A stretch of DNA of 64,000 nucleotides from JBCBGF01 sp039193455. GTDB taxonomy: Bacteria; Pseudomonadota; Alphaproteobacteria; Rhodobacterales; Rhodobacteraceae. The notes below the pieces were generated by a model. It made no database searches, was not told the DNA's origin, and saw nothing but the letters and a program-made list of their open reading frames with translations. The stretch spans positions 1-64,000 of the forward strand of contig JBCCWO010000002.1 of the NCBI GenBank assembly GCA_039193455.1, read 5' to 3'. Shown piece by piece: positions 42,770 through 52,371 of this stretch. The translations under genes and the position numbers were made by a program. How positions within the stretch are numbered: the first letter of the stretch is position 1; every line of letters begins with the position of its first letter.

Positions 42770-43380
42770 TCTTTATCACGTTTGAGGGGATCGATGGGTC
42801 CGGCAAGTCCACGCAAGCGCGGCGGCTGGCGGCCTATCTCGAGGGCAAGGGGCAGAGCCCCTTTTTGACACGAGAGCCGGGCGGGTCCGAGGGCGCCGAG
42901 GAAATTCGGCGCCTGCTTGTGGAAGGGGATCCCGAACGGTGGTCACCCGAAACCGAGATCCTGCTGTTCACCGCTGCGCGTCGCGACCATCTGGAAAAGA
43001 CCATTGGCCCTGCATTGGCGGAGGGGCGCGTGGTCATCTCGGATCGTTTTGCTGACTCGACCCGGGTCTATCAGGGCACTACGCGCGGTGATCTGCGCCA
43101 CATTGTCGACGACCTGCACCAGCTGATGATCGGGCGCGAACCAGACCTGACATTCGTGATCGATATGGACCCCGAGCAGGCGTTGACCCGGGGCCTTGCG
43201 CGCGGATCGGGTGAAGATCGCTTTGAGGATTTTGGGGCCGATTTTCAGGTCCGGCTGCGCGCGGGGTTTCTGGCACTGGCGCGGGACAATCCCGAACGGT
43301 TCCGTATAATCGACGGCATGCGAGACGAAGATACGATAGCGACAGAAATCGCGGTCCTGGCCGACGCCGCACTGGCATGA
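42766..43380 (+). CDS. tmk: Thymidylate kinase
   Basis: 204 residues, GTG start. P-loop FEGIDGSGKSTQ, the DR(Y/F) motif SDRFADSTRVYQG and a lid region near GLARGSGEDRFEDFG are present. It phosphorylates dTMP to dTDP. Overlapping dacF and holB by 4 bp each matches a common alphaproteobacterial order. Confidence 0.96.
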   Translation: MIFITFEGIDGSGKSTQARRLAAYLEGKGQSPFLTREPGGSEGAEEIRRLLVEGDPERWSPETEILLFTAARRDHLEKTIGPALAEGRVVISDRFADSTRVYQGTTRGDLRHIVDDLHQLMIGREPDLTFVIDMDPEQALTRGLARGSGEDRFEDFGADFQVRLRAGFLALARDNPERFRIIDGMRDEDTIATEIAVLADAALA

Positions 43381-44507
43381 GCGATACCCCCCCGCCAGAG
43401 GCGGATCGTCAGGGTGATGCGCCGCATCCCCGCGACACGGCCCAGCTGTTCGGCCAAGAGGCGGCAGAGGCGGCGTTTCTGGACGCCTATGCCCAGGGGC
43501 GTCTGCATCATGCCTGGCTGATCACTGGGCCGCGCGGGGTCGGCAAGGCGACGCTGGCCTGGCGGATTGCGCGGTTTCTTTTGGCCGAGGCGCCGGTCGA
43601 TGCGGGGTTTCTTGACGAGCCCGCGCCCCCGTCAACGCTTGCGATTGATCCCGCGCATCCCGTCGCCCGCCGTGTGGCCGCCGGGTCAGAGGGGCGGCTC
43701 TTGTTGGTGCGGCGGGCCTGGGACGCCAAGGCAAAGCGGCTGAAGACCACGATTGGCGTGGACGAGGTGCGGGGGCTGAAATCGTTCTTTGCGCTGTCGT
43801 CGGCAGACGGTGGCCGCCGCGTCGTGATTGTCGACGCCGCCGATGAGATGACGGTGAACGCGGCGAATGCGCTCTTGAAGGTGCTCGAAGAGCCGCCCGC
43901 GCGCTGCACCCTGCTTCTGGTCAGCCATCAACCGGCCAAGCTTTTACCGACGATCCGATCGCGTTGCCGCGAACTGCGCTGTGCGGCGCTGTCGGCAGAA
44001 GACATCGCACGGGCGGTGGCGCAAGCTGGGATGGCGGGGGCAGAGCAAACCGGCGCCTTGGCCGAACTGGCGCAGGGCTCGGCCGGGGCGGCGCTAGGGC
44101 TGATGGAAGAGGACGGGCCAGCGATCTACGCCGATCTGATCCGGCTTGCCCAATCGATGCCGCGTGCGGATCGCGCGGCCATTCTCAAGCTCGCCGACAG
44201 TGCAGGTGCGCGAGGGAAAGAGGCGCGGCGGGATCTGACCCTGCGCCTGATTGATCTGATGCTGGTGCGGCTGGCACGGTTCGGGGCGGGGCATCCGCCC
44301 GCCGCCGAGGCCGCGACGGGTGAAGCGCAGGAACTGGCGCGTCTTTCGCCCGACATGGCCGCGGCGCGCCGGTGGGCCGCCTTGCAGCAAGAGCTGTCGG
44401 GGCGGTCGGCGCATGCGCTGGCGGTCAACCTTGACCCTGCCAGCCTAATTCTCGATACGATGCTGAAGATCAACGAGACGGCGGCGGACATCCTTGCGCG
44501 CCGGTAG
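43377..44507 (+). CDS. holB: DNA polymerase III delta' subunit
   Basis: 376 residues. An AAA+ clamp-loader subunit with P-loop GPRGVGKATLAWR, the block VIVDAADEMTVNAANALLKVLEEPP and the sensor-1 region LLLVSHQPAKLLPTIRSRC. It forms the clamp loader with DnaX and HolA. It overlaps tmk and is followed 5 bp later by tatD. Confidence 0.94.
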   Translation: MSDTPPPEADRQGDAPHPRDTAQLFGQEAAEAAFLDAYAQGRLHHAWLITGPRGVGKATLAWRIARFLLAEAPVDAGFLDEPAPPSTLAIDPAHPVARRVAAGSEGRLLLVRRAWDAKAKRLKTTIGVDEVRGLKSFFALSSADGGRRVVIVDAADEMTVNAANALLKVLEEPPARCTLLLVSHQPAKLLPTIRSRCRELRCAALSAEDIARAVAQAGMAGAEQTGALAELAQGSAGAALGLMEEDGPAIYADLIRLAQSMPRADRAAILKLADSAGARGKEARRDLTLRLIDLMLVRLARFGAGHPPAAEAATGEAQELARLSPDMAAARRWAALQQELSGRSAHALAVNLDPASLILDTMLKINETAADILARR

Positions 44508-44512
44508 GCGGG

Positions 44513-45304
44513 ATGATGGACGCACCGAGCCTGACTGACAGCCATTGCCATCTCGATTTCCCCGACTTCGAGGGCGAGGTTGCCGATTTTGTTGCGCGGG
44601 CGGCGGACGCGGGCGTCCGGCGGATGGTCACGATCTGCACGCGGTTGAGAAATGAGCCCGACGTGCGCGCCATCGCCGAGGCGCATGCGCCGGTGTTCTA
44701 CGCCGCCGGAACCCATCCGATGCGTGTTGCGGAGGAACCGATGGCCAGCGTGGCGGAATTGGTCGCGCTGGCTGCGCATCCCAAATTCGTGGGGATTGGC
44801 GAGACGGGGCTCGACTATCACTACACGTCCGAGAGTGCGGCGGTGCAACAAGAGAGCCTGCGCCTGCACATCGAGGCGGCGCGGCAGACAAAGCTGCCGC
44901 TTATCATCCACGCGCGCGCTGCGGACGACGACATGGCTCGTATCCTCAAGGAAGAGCACGCGGCGGGGGCGTTCACCTGCGTGATGCACTGCTTTTCAAG
45001 CACGCGCGCGCTGGCTGAGGCTGCGCTGGAGCTTGGCTTTTACCTGTCGATGTCGGGCATTGCGGCATTTCCGAAATCGGGCGAGTTGCGGGCGATTTTT
45101 GCCGACGCCCCGGTGGAGCGGATCCTTGTGGAAACGGACGCGCCCTATCTTGCCCCGCCACCCCACCGTGGCAAACGCAATGAGCCTGCCTATACCGCAC
45201 ACACCGCGCGCGTGGGCGCCGAGGTGTTCGGTATGGACTACCCCGCATTTGCCGCCCAGACCGAGGCCAATTTTGAGCGGCTGTTCTGGAAAGCGGCGGC
45301 CTGA
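44513..45304 (+). CDS. TatD-family metal-dependent hydrolase (DNase)
   Basis: 263 residues (ATG 44513 or 44516). Metal-site motifs are DSHCHLDF, GIGETGLDYH, PLIIHARAADDD, CVMHCFSS and ETDAPYLAP. TatD proteins are 3'-5' nucleases/hydrolases. The stop overlaps the next gene (TGATG). Confidence 0.93.
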   Translation: MMDAPSLTDSHCHLDFPDFEGEVADFVARAADAGVRRMVTICTRLRNEPDVRAIAEAHAPVFYAAGTHPMRVAEEPMASVAELVALAAHPKFVGIGETGLDYHYTSESAAVQQESLRLHIEAARQTKLPLIIHARAADDDMARILKEEHAAGAFTCVMHCFSSTRALAEAALELGFYLSMSGIAAFPKSGELRAIFADAPVERILVETDAPYLAPPPHRGKRNEPAYTAHTARVGAEVFGMDYPAFAAQTEANFERLFWKAAA

Positions 45305-46101
45305 TGGCACGGTTAGACTTCACCATTCTCGGCAGTGGCTCGTCGGGGGGCGTCCCGCGCCTTGGCGACCATTGGGGGGAGTGCGACCCGGCGAACCCGA
45401 AGAACCGGCGGCGGCGGTGTTCGATGTTGATCACGCGGACGACCGATGCGGGCGCCACCCGGGTGCTGATCGACACATCCCCGGACCTGCGGATGCAGCT
45501 TCTCGATGCGGGCGTGGGAGAGCTGGATGCCGTCGTCTATACCCATGCCCATGCCGATCACGTGCACGGCATCGATGATCTGCGCCAGATTGTCTTTAAC
45601 ATGCGGGCGCGACTGCCGGTTTGGGCCGATGGTCCAACGCAGGAGGCATTGTTGTCCCGGTTCGGCTATGCCTTTGTCCAACCGCAAGGCTCGCCCTATC
45701 CGCCAATCCTTGATCTGCATACAATCGACGGCCCGTTTGAGATCAGCGGGGCGGGCGGTCCGATAGATTTGCGCCCGTTCGAGGTGGGCCACGGGTCGAT
45801 GGACAGCCTTGGTTTTCGCATTGGCGATCTGGCCTATCTGCCGGATGTGGCAGAGATGACGGAAGAGGCGTGGTCTGCGGTGGCGGGGCTCGACTGCTGG
45901 GTACTTGATGCGCTGCGCCGGACGCCACACCCCACACATGTCCACCTTGATCGCGCGCTCGAATGGATTGCACGGGCCGCGCCCAAGCGTGCGGTGCTGA
46001 CCAACATGCATATCGACATGGATTATCAGACCGTTGCCGCGGAAACGCCCGACCATATCACCCCGGCCTACGATGGGATGACCATCAGCTACGACCTGTG
46101 A
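45304..46101 (+). CDS. Metallo-beta-lactamase-fold hydrolase, PhnP-like
   Basis: 265 residues. The zinc motif is THAHADHVHGIDD, with GSGSSGGVPRLG at the N-terminus and VGHGSMDSLGFRI and LTNMHIDMDYQ further on. It is close to PhnP (cyclic ribose phosphodiesterase) and related RNase Z-like enzymes. In alphaproteobacteria this gene regularly follows tatD, so it is probably a housekeeping enzyme. The phn locus here has no phnP, so it might supply that step (inference). Confidence 0.82.
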   Translation: MARLDFTILGSGSSGGVPRLGDHWGECDPANPKNRRRRCSMLITRTTDAGATRVLIDTSPDLRMQLLDAGVGELDAVVYTHAHADHVHGIDDLRQIVFNMRARLPVWADGPTQEALLSRFGYAFVQPQGSPYPPILDLHTIDGPFEISGAGGPIDLRPFEVGHGSMDSLGFRIGDLAYLPDVAEMTEEAWSAVAGLDCWVLDALRRTPHPTHVHLDRALEWIARAAPKRAVLTNMHIDMDYQTVAAETPDHITPAYDGMTISYDL

Positions 46102-46108
46102 GGGTGCC

Positions 46109-47038
46109 GTGCAGGCCCTGATCGATGTCATCCTGCCGGTTTTTCTGGTGATCGGCTTTGGCTATCTTGCAGTCGCACTCAAGCTGTTTTCCGACGCCGG
46201 GGTCGATGGGCTGAACAAGTTTACCCAGAACTTTGCGATCCCCTGCCTGTTGTTCTCGGCCATCGCCGGGCTTGATCTTGGGGCAAGCTTTGATGTGCGC
46301 TTGCTGCTGAGCTTTTACCTCGGCGCTGCGGCCGGTTTTTTTGCCGGGCTCTACGGGGCGCGCTACCTGTTTGGCCGCCCGTGGACCGACAGTGTGGCGA
46401 TCGGGTTTTGCTGTCTCTTCTCCAATAGCGTTCTTCTGGGCCTGCCCATCACCGAGCGGGCCTATGGCGCGGACGCTCTTCAGGCGAACTTTGCCATCGT
46501 CGCGTTGCATGCGCCGTTTTGCTACGGGTTGGGCGTTACGGTCATGGAGATTGTGCGCAACCGGGGCGCCGGGGGGCTGACCACCGCGCGCAAGGTCGTG
46601 GTGGCGATGTTTCGCAATGCGTTGGTCATCGCAATTGCCCTCGGCTTTGCGGTGAACCTCGGCGAGGTGCCTTTGCCGGGGGTCGTGGCCGATGCGCTGG
46701 ACCTGGTCGTGCAGGCGGCACTGCCCGCCGCGCTTTTTGCGCTGGGCGGGGTGCTGGTGCGGTACCGGCCCGAGGGGGATCTGCGGATCGTGCTGTACAT
46801 CTGTGCGGTGTCGCTGGTGATGCACCCGGCGATTGTCTGGTCGATGGGCACAGCCACGGACCTGTCGCGTGACGCGTTCCGCTCGGCCGTTTTGACGGCG
46901 GCGATGGCGCCGGGGGTCAATACCTACATCTTTGCCAACATGTACGGCGTGGCCAAGCGCGTGGCGGCGACGACCGTTCTAGTCGGAACAGCGCTTTCGA
47001 TTGTATCCGCGTGGCTGTGGTTGGGTGTGCTGCCCTAA
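46109..47038 (+). CDS. AEC-family transporter
   Basis: 309 residues, GTG start. About ten membrane helices in two halves and family motifs (NKFTQNFAIPCLLFSAIAG, NSVLLGLPITERAYG, APGVNTYIFANMYG) match the auxin-efflux-carrier superfamily. Substrate unknown. It converges with miaB with a 4-bp overlap. Confidence 0.88.
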   Translation: MQALIDVILPVFLVIGFGYLAVALKLFSDAGVDGLNKFTQNFAIPCLLFSAIAGLDLGASFDVRLLLSFYLGAAAGFFAGLYGARYLFGRPWTDSVAIGFCCLFSNSVLLGLPITERAYGADALQANFAIVALHAPFCYGLGVTVMEIVRNRGAGGLTTARKVVVAMFRNALVIAIALGFAVNLGEVPLPGVVADALDLVVQAALPAALFALGGVLVRYRPEGDLRIVLYICAVSLVMHPAIVWSMGTATDLSRDAFRSAVLTAAMAPGVNTYIFANMYGVAKRVAATTVLVGTALSIVSAWLWLGVLP

Positions 47039-48348
47039 AGCAGCGTCCCGCCGAGCGAGTTTGCCGCGCTTTCGGTGATCCGGACCCGGCGGATATCGCC
47101 GCGCTTGGCGTCGGGGGCGTGGACGTGGACGGCGTGCAGGTACTCGGACTTGCCGCCCATCTGGCCGTCAATGCGGCCGGGCTTTTCGAACAGAACAGAG
47201 ACTTCGCGCCCGACCATCGCGTCTTGGGCTGCCGTTTGCTGTTGCCGCAAGAGCGCCTGAAGGCGTTGCAGCCGGTCGTCTTTTTCGCCCTCATCCACGT
47301 CGGCGCGTTCCGCGGCAGGCGTGCCCGGACGGGGGGAATACTTGAACGAATAGGACTGGCCGTAGCCCACGGTTTCCACCAGCGCCATGGTGTCGGCAAA
47401 GTCGGCCTCGGTCTCGCCCGGGAAGCCCACGATAAAATCGCCCGAGAGCAGGATATCGGGCCGCGCCGCGCGGAGCCGGTCGATCAGCGCGATGTAGGCT
47501 TCGGCGGTGTGCTTGCGGTTCATCGCCTTCAGGATCTTGTCGGATCCCGACTGCACCGGCAGATGCAGGTAGGGCATCAGCTTGTCGCAGTCGCCATGCG
47601 CCGCAATCAGATCATCGGACATGTCGTTGGGGTGCGAGGTCGTAAACCGGATACGCGCAAGCCCATCGATCTTTGCCAGTTCCCGGATCAACCGGGCGAG
47701 CGACCAGTCACAGGTGTCGCCTGCGCCGTGATAGGCATTGACGTTCTGGCCCAGCAGCGTGATCTCGCGCACCCCACGCTCTACCAGGTCGCGCGCTTCC
47801 GTCAGGATCCGCTCGGCGGGGCGTGAGACTTCGGCGCCGCGGGTATAGGGCACCACGCAGAAGGCGCAGAACTTGTCGCAGCCTTCCTGCACCGTCAAAA
47901 ACGCGGTCGGCCCGCGTTTGGCTTTGGGGCGTTGGGCCAGGTGGTCGAACTTGTCCTCTTCCGGGAAATCGGTGTCCAGGGCCTTGTGGCCTTGTCCCGC
48001 CTTTGCCTCCAACTCGGGCAGGCGGTGATAGCTTTGCGGTCCCACGACGAGGTCGACCATGGGCTGACGGCGCATGATCTCTTGGCCCTCGGCCTGGGCC
48101 ACGCAACCGGCCACGCCGATCTTCAGATCGGGTTTTTCGGCCTTCAGCCCTTTGAACCGGCCCAGTTCCGAATAGACCTTTTCTGCCGCCTTCTCGCGAA
48201 TGTGGCAGGTGTTGAGAAGGATCATGTCCGCGTCTTCGGGCGTCTTGGTCTCGACATAGCCCTGGGCGCCGAGCGTCTCGGCCATACGCTCGCTGTCATA
48301 GACGTTCATCTGACACCCGTAGGTCTTGATGAAGAGCTTCTTTGTCAC
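47035..48348 (-). CDS. miaB: tRNA-2-methylthio-N6-dimethylallyladenosine synthase
   Basis: 437 residues from GTG 48348, chosen because AGGA lies 9 bp upstream; a TTG at 48354 is in frame. An N-terminal methylthiotransferase domain has cysteines in TYGCQMN, LNTCHIR and VAGCVAQ. The radical-SAM CDKFCAFC motif and a C-terminal TRAM domain follow. It methylthiolates i6A37 of tRNAs. Confidence 0.95.
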   Translation of the reverse strand: MTKKLFIKTYGCQMNVYDSERMAETLGAQGYVETKTPEDADMILLNTCHIREKAAEKVYSELGRFKGLKAEKPDLKIGVAGCVAQAEGQEIMRRQPMVDLVVGPQSYHRLPELEAKAGQGHKALDTDFPEEDKFDHLAQRPKAKRGPTAFLTVQEGCDKFCAFCVVPYTRGAEVSRPAERILTEARDLVERGVREITLLGQNVNAYHGAGDTCDWSLARLIRELAKIDGLARIRFTTSHPNDMSDDLIAAHGDCDKLMPYLHLPVQSGSDKILKAMNRKHTAEAYIALIDRLRAARPDILLSGDFIVGFPGETEADFADTMALVETVGYGQSYSFKYSPRPGTPAAERADVDEGEKDDRLQRLQALLRQQQTAAQDAMVGREVSVLFEKPGRIDGQMGGKSEYLHAVHVHAPDAKRGDIRRVRITESAANSLGGTLL

Positions 48349-48461
48349 GGCCAAAGGTCCTGCATTCGCGGTTCGGGCGTCGTCCTACACGCTGGCCTGC
48401 GCTGTTGCAAACGTGCGCCCGTTGAGAGAGTCTTTACCAAAACACCGCAAGGCGGGCAGGC

Positions 48462-49331
48462 ATGCGATACAACGATCTGGATCACTTTCTGAAAAAGGGA
48501 CGCGATGCGCTGAAAAAAGGGCCCGTCGCGATGATCTTTGTCGAGGATCTGGTGGAGGTCGATACCTCGATCCGGCACCACCAGATGGCCGGGTTTCGTG
48601 AGGTGCTGGTCTTTGCGCCGCACGAGCTGCGCCTGCCGGAAGAGCTGGAAAAGTCGATCCGCCGCATCCCATTTGCGATGACAGCGGCGGATGCGACAGC
48701 GGGGGCGGTGAACCGGATCATCGATGCAGCACCCGGGCTGTGGCTCTATTACTGTTACAACGCCGAGTACCTGTTTTACCCGTTTTCCGAGACGCGCACC
48801 GTGGGTGAGATGCTGACCTTTCACGCCGAAGAGCGGCGTGATGCCATGCTTACCTATGTCATCGACCTCTATGCGGACGACACCGGCGCCTTCCCCGATG
48901 CCGTGTCGCTGGAGCACGCGCACCTGGACAAGTCAGGATATTATGCGCTGTCGAGGACCGATCCTGACAACCAGGATCACCCGAAAGAGCGGCAGCTGAA
49001 TTTCTATGGCGGCCTGCGCTGGCGGTTTGAAGAGCACGTGCCGATGCCCCGGCGCAAGATCGACCGAATCTCGCTGTTCCGTGCGAAACCGGGGCTTCGG
49101 TTGCGACCGGATCACACGTTCAACGATGAGGAATACAACACCTACGCCTGCCCCTGGCATCACAACCTGACGGCCGCGATTTGTTCGTTCCGCACGGCAA
49201 AGGCGCTGAAGACAAATGCCGGGTCAACCTTTGAGATCGACACGTTCCTCTGGCACAACTCGATCCCGTTCGAATGGCGGTCGCAACAGCTTTTGGACCT
49301 CGGCCTGATGGAACCGGGGCAGTGGTTCTAG
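48462..49331 (+). CDS. Conserved hypothetical, possibly glycosyltransferase-like
   Basis: 289 residues without signal or membrane segments. Recognisable stretches are YYCYNAEYLFYPFSETRTVG, FHAEERRDAMLTYVIDLYAD and the C-terminal DTFLWHNSIPFEWRSQQLL. These resemble uncharacterised glycosyltransferase-2-like proteins of Rhodobacteraceae, but I see no certain DxD motif. It ends directly against the convergent ABC permease gene. Confidence 0.6.
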   Translation: MRYNDLDHFLKKGRDALKKGPVAMIFVEDLVEVDTSIRHHQMAGFREVLVFAPHELRLPEELEKSIRRIPFAMTAADATAGAVNRIIDAAPGLWLYYCYNAEYLFYPFSETRTVGEMLTFHAEERRDAMLTYVIDLYADDTGAFPDAVSLEHAHLDKSGYYALSRTDPDNQDHPKERQLNFYGGLRWRFEEHVPMPRRKIDRISLFRAKPGLRLRPDHTFNDEEYNTYACPWHHNLTAAICSFRTAKALKTNAGSTFEIDTFLWHNSIPFEWRSQQLLDLGLMEPGQWF

Positions 49332-50093
49332 CTATTGCCGAATCCGCCAGCCGGTGCGGAAAATCCAGGCAATGAACGCCATGCACAGCAGGGTGAACAA
49401 CGTGATCGCAAGAAGGCTGATCCCGACCGGCACGTCCGCAGTGCCAAAGAACGCCCAGCGAAAGCCCGAGATCAGGTAGACCACCGGATTGAACAGCGAC
49501 ACGACCTGCCACGCCGGGGGCAGCATCGAGATCGAATAGAACGCCCCGCCGAGGAAGACGAGCGGCGTGATGATTAGCAGCGGGATCAATTGCAGCTGTT
49601 CAAAATTTCCGGCCCAGATACCGATGATAAAGCCCAGAAGCGCAAAGCTGAGACAGGTCAGCAACAGGAACGCGACCATGGCCAGTGGGTGTGTGATGGG
49701 CAGATCGACGAAGAAATAGGCAGTGGCCAGGATGATCAGCCCGATGATCAAGGCCTTCGTTGCTGCGGCGCCGACATAGCCGATGGTGATTTCCAGGAAA
49801 TTCACGGGGGCGGACAGCAGCTCATAAATCGTGCCGATGAACTTTGGAAAGTAGATCCCGAAACTCGCATTGGTCGTGGCCTGGGTCATCACCGTCAGCA
49901 TGACAAGCCCCGGCACAATAAAGGCGCCATAGCTTACGCCGTCGACCTCTTGTATCCGGCTGCCTATCGCGGCGCCGAACACCACGAAGTACAGCGAGGT
50001 CGAGATGACCGGGGACAGAAAGCTTTGTAAAAGCGTCCGGAAGAACCGCGCCATTTCGAAGCGATAGATCGCCTTGATCGCTTGCAGGTTCAT
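49332..50093 (-). CDS. ABC-2 type transporter permease
   Basis: 253 residues with six membrane helices. Features of the ABC-2 family are SPVISTSLYFVVFG, ELLSAPVNFLEI and LGGAFYSISMLPPAWQ. It overlaps the ATPase gene upstream by 4 bp. It forms an exporter, probably for a lipid, polysaccharide or drug-like substrate; which one is not evident. Confidence 0.9.
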   Translation of the reverse strand: MNLQAIKAIYRFEMARFFRTLLQSFLSPVISTSLYFVVFGAAIGSRIQEVDGVSYGAFIVPGLVMLTVMTQATTNASFGIYFPKFIGTIYELLSAPVNFLEITIGYVGAAATKALIIGLIILATAYFFVDLPITHPLAMVAFLLLTCLSFALLGFIIGIWAGNFEQLQLIPLLIITPLVFLGGAFYSISMLPPAWQVVSLFNPVVYLISGFRWAFFGTADVPVGISLLAITLFTLLCMAFIAWIFRTGWRIRQ

Positions 50094-51016
50094 GACGGCT
50101 CCCTCACCAGTCCGACAAAGATCTCTTCCAGCGTCGATTGCCGTGTCTCGATATCGCGTAGGTGCAGACCGGCCTGCGACAGATCGTTGAGCAAGCGTGT
50201 GATCCCGGTGCGCCCCGCCGTCGCGTCATAGCGATAGACGAGCGAGTGCCCGTCTGCGCCGATCTCGAGATCATAGCCCGCTAGCGCGGGCGGCAGCGTT
50301 GTGACTGCCTGGTGCAGGTCCACGCGCAGCTCTTTTTGCCCCATCCGCGTGATCAGATCATCCTTGCCTTCGACAAGCACGATCTCGCCCTTGTTGATGA
50401 CAGCAACGCGATCGGCGATCGCCTCGGCCTCTTCGATGTAATGCGTCGTCAGGATGATGGTCGTACCGTTGCGCCGCAGCCCTTCGACGATCTGCCACAT
50501 GTCCTTGCGCAGCTCGACATCGACCCCGGCGGTTGGTTCATCGAGAAACAGAACGTTCGGCTCATGGCTCAGAGCCTTGGCAATCAGGACGCGGCGTTTC
50601 ATCCCGCCGGACAGCGTCACGATCCGCTGGTTCTTCTTGTCGCCAAGCGACAGCTGATCCAGCAGGTCGTCCAGATAACCATCATTGGCCGGTTTTCCGA
50701 ACAGTCCGCGCGAAAACCGCACGGTGTTGATCACGTGTTCGAAGGGCTCAAGGCTGATTTCCTGGGGGACCAGGCCGATCATCGCGCGCGCCTTGCGGAA
50801 GTCGCGCAGAATGTCATGGCCGCCCACGGTCACGGTTCCAGAGGTGGGCTTTGTGATCCCGCATACGGTCGAGATGAGGGTCGTCTTGCCGGCGCCATTG
50901 GGGCCCAACAGGGCGATGATCTCGCCCTGTTCAATGTCGAGGTTCACGGATTTCAGCGCTTCGAATCCGTCGCTGTAGGTTTTGACAAGATCGCGGATCG
51001 ACAGGATGGCGGGCAT
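50090..51016 (-). CDS. ABC transporter ATP-binding protein (ABC-2 exporter)
   Basis: 308 residues. Walker A GPNGAGKTT, signature LSGGMKRRVLIAKAL, Walker B LFLDEPTAGVD and the switch His LTTHYIEEAEA match DrrA/NodI-type ATPases. A C-terminal extension of about 80 residues is typical. It is cotranscribed with the permease. Confidence 0.93.
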   Translation of the reverse strand: MPAILSIRDLVKTYSDGFEALKSVNLDIEQGEIIALLGPNGAGKTTLISTVCGITKPTSGTVTVGGHDILRDFRKARAMIGLVPQEISLEPFEHVINTVRFSRGLFGKPANDGYLDDLLDQLSLGDKKNQRIVTLSGGMKRRVLIAKALSHEPNVLFLDEPTAGVDVELRKDMWQIVEGLRRNGTTIILTTHYIEEAEAIADRVAVINKGEIVLVEGKDDLITRMGQKELRVDLHQAVTTLPPALAGYDLEIGADGHSLVYRYDATAGRTGITRLLNDLSQAGLHLRDIETRQSTLEEIFVGLVREPS

Positions 51017-51046
51017 GGCGTGTCGCTTGGTTTGGTGGCAAAGACG

Positions 51047-51070
51047 AAAAAAGCCGCCATGGGGCGGCTT
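51047..51070 (-). terminator. Rho-independent terminator of rpmJ
   Basis: AAGCCGCC (51051-51058), loop ATGG, GGCGGCTT (51063-51070). Read on the minus strand the stem runs into six T's (51047-51052). It lies 24 bp after the rpmJ stop. Confidence 0.88.
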
Positions 51071-51093
51071 TCCTCACACAGCTGACCGCGGGG

Positions 51094-51219
51094 TCAGCCC
51101 TGGCGTGCCTTGAACCGGCGCTGCGTCTTGTTGATCACGTAGACGCGGCCCTTGCGGCGCACGACGCGACAGTCGCGATGCCGGTTCTTCAGCGAGCGGA
51201 GCGAGTTTCTGACCTTCAT
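51094..51219 (-). CDS. rpmJ: 50S ribosomal protein L36
   Basis: 41 residues, MKVRNSLRSLKNRHRDC and VVRRKGRVYVINKTQRRFK. This is the zinc-free (C-minus) L36 form found in many alphaproteobacteria: only one cysteine remains. GAGAGGG precedes the ATG at 51219, and a strong terminator follows. Confidence 0.95.
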   Translation of the reverse strand: MKVRNSLRSLKNRHRDCRVVRRKGRVYVINKTQRRFKARQG

Positions 51220-51286
51220 GGTCCCTCTCCCAAAGTCGCGGCGCATCAGCGCCTGTTTCGGTTCCACCGGCAAGCCGGCAATCTCG

Positions 51287-51361
51287 TGGTGGGCGATACT
51301 GGGATCGAACCAGTGACCCCTTCGATGTCAACGAAGTGCTCTACCGCTGAGCTAATCGCCC
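51287..51361 (-). tRNA. tRNA-Val (anticodon GAC)
   Basis: The minus strand begins GGGCGATTAGCTCAGC and has the anticodon stem-loop CTTCGTTGACATCGAAG with anticodon GAC, the T-loop GGTTCGATCC and an encoded CCA. All four arms pair well. Confidence 0.96.
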
Positions 51362-51507
51362 GGTACCGCCGTTTCCGGCCCATTCAAACGAACAAGACGC
51401 GGGCAGGCCCGCGTCGGTGGATGGGTCTATAAAAGGTGCGTGCAGAGTCTTCAAGGGCTTTTGGACTGCGCGGGATTCGTCCTATAACCACCGTGTGAGG
51501 AGATCCC

Positions 51508-52368
51508 ATGACCGAGACTGCCTTTCAGCTGTCCTTGCCCGAGATGCGCACGACAAGCGTCGTGTTCGCATCGCCCCATAGTGGGCGCAGCTACAGCTGG
51601 GGGTTCTTGCGGCGCTCGGCTTTGGACGAACGCACAATCCGGTCGTCCGAGGATGCCTTCGTTGACATGCTGTTTGATGCCGCACCCGCCTGCGGCGCCC
51701 CCCTATTGGCGGCCTGCGCCCCCCGCGCCTTTGTGGATCTGAACCGCAGCGCCGATGAGCTGGACCCAGCGCTGATCGAAGGCGTCTCAAAGCCTGCGCA
51801 CAATCCGCGGGTCAGTTCCGGGTTGGGGGTGATTCCACGCGTCGTCGCCAACGGCCGCGCGATCTATCGCGGAAAGATTTCGATGCGCGAGGCGCATGGC
51901 CGTTTGCGGGATCACTGGCGCCCGTACCACGATCAACTGCACGCCCTGTTGAACAGCGCGCTGACCCAGTTTGGCGAAGCCATCCTGATCGACTGCCATT
52001 CGATGCCGCACGAAGCGTTGGATGCGGTGGTTCATCCCCACGGGATCCGGCCCGAAATCGTGCTGGGCGATCGTTTTGGCGCCGCGGCGCGGGGCGACAT
52101 CATGGACCGGATCGAAGCCGCCTTTGTCGATGCCGGTCTGGCCGTTGTGCGCAACGCACCCTTCGCCGGGGCCTATACAACGCAGCACTATGGCCGCCCG
52201 TCACGGGGTCAACACGTGATTCAGGTGGAAATCGACCGATCGCTCTACATGAACGAAAAGACGATCCGCCCCAGCGCCCATTTTCCTGAATTTAAGGAAG
52301 TGATTGATCGCGTGGTGGCCGATATCGCGGCGGTCGGTCGTTCGGAACTACCGCTCGCGGCAGAGTAA
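51508..52368 (+). CDS. N-formylglutamate amidohydrolase
   Basis: 286 residues of the FGase family: FASPHSGRSY (metal His), RAFVDLNRSADELD, ILIDCHSMPHE and GAYTTQHYGRP. It hydrolyses N-formylglutamate in histidine breakdown or related formyl compounds. No hut genes are adjacent. It converges with irr with a 3-bp gap. Confidence 0.9.
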   Translation: MTETAFQLSLPEMRTTSVVFASPHSGRSYSWGFLRRSALDERTIRSSEDAFVDMLFDAAPACGAPLLAACAPRAFVDLNRSADELDPALIEGVSKPAHNPRVSSGLGVIPRVVANGRAIYRGKISMREAHGRLRDHWRPYHDQLHALLNSALTQFGEAILIDCHSMPHEALDAVVHPHGIRPEIVLGDRFGAAARGDIMDRIEAAFVDAGLAVVRNAPFAGAYTTQHYGRPSRGQHVIQVEIDRSLYMNEKTIRPSAHFPEFKEVIDRVVADIAAVGRSELPLAAE

Positions 52369-52371
52369 CCG

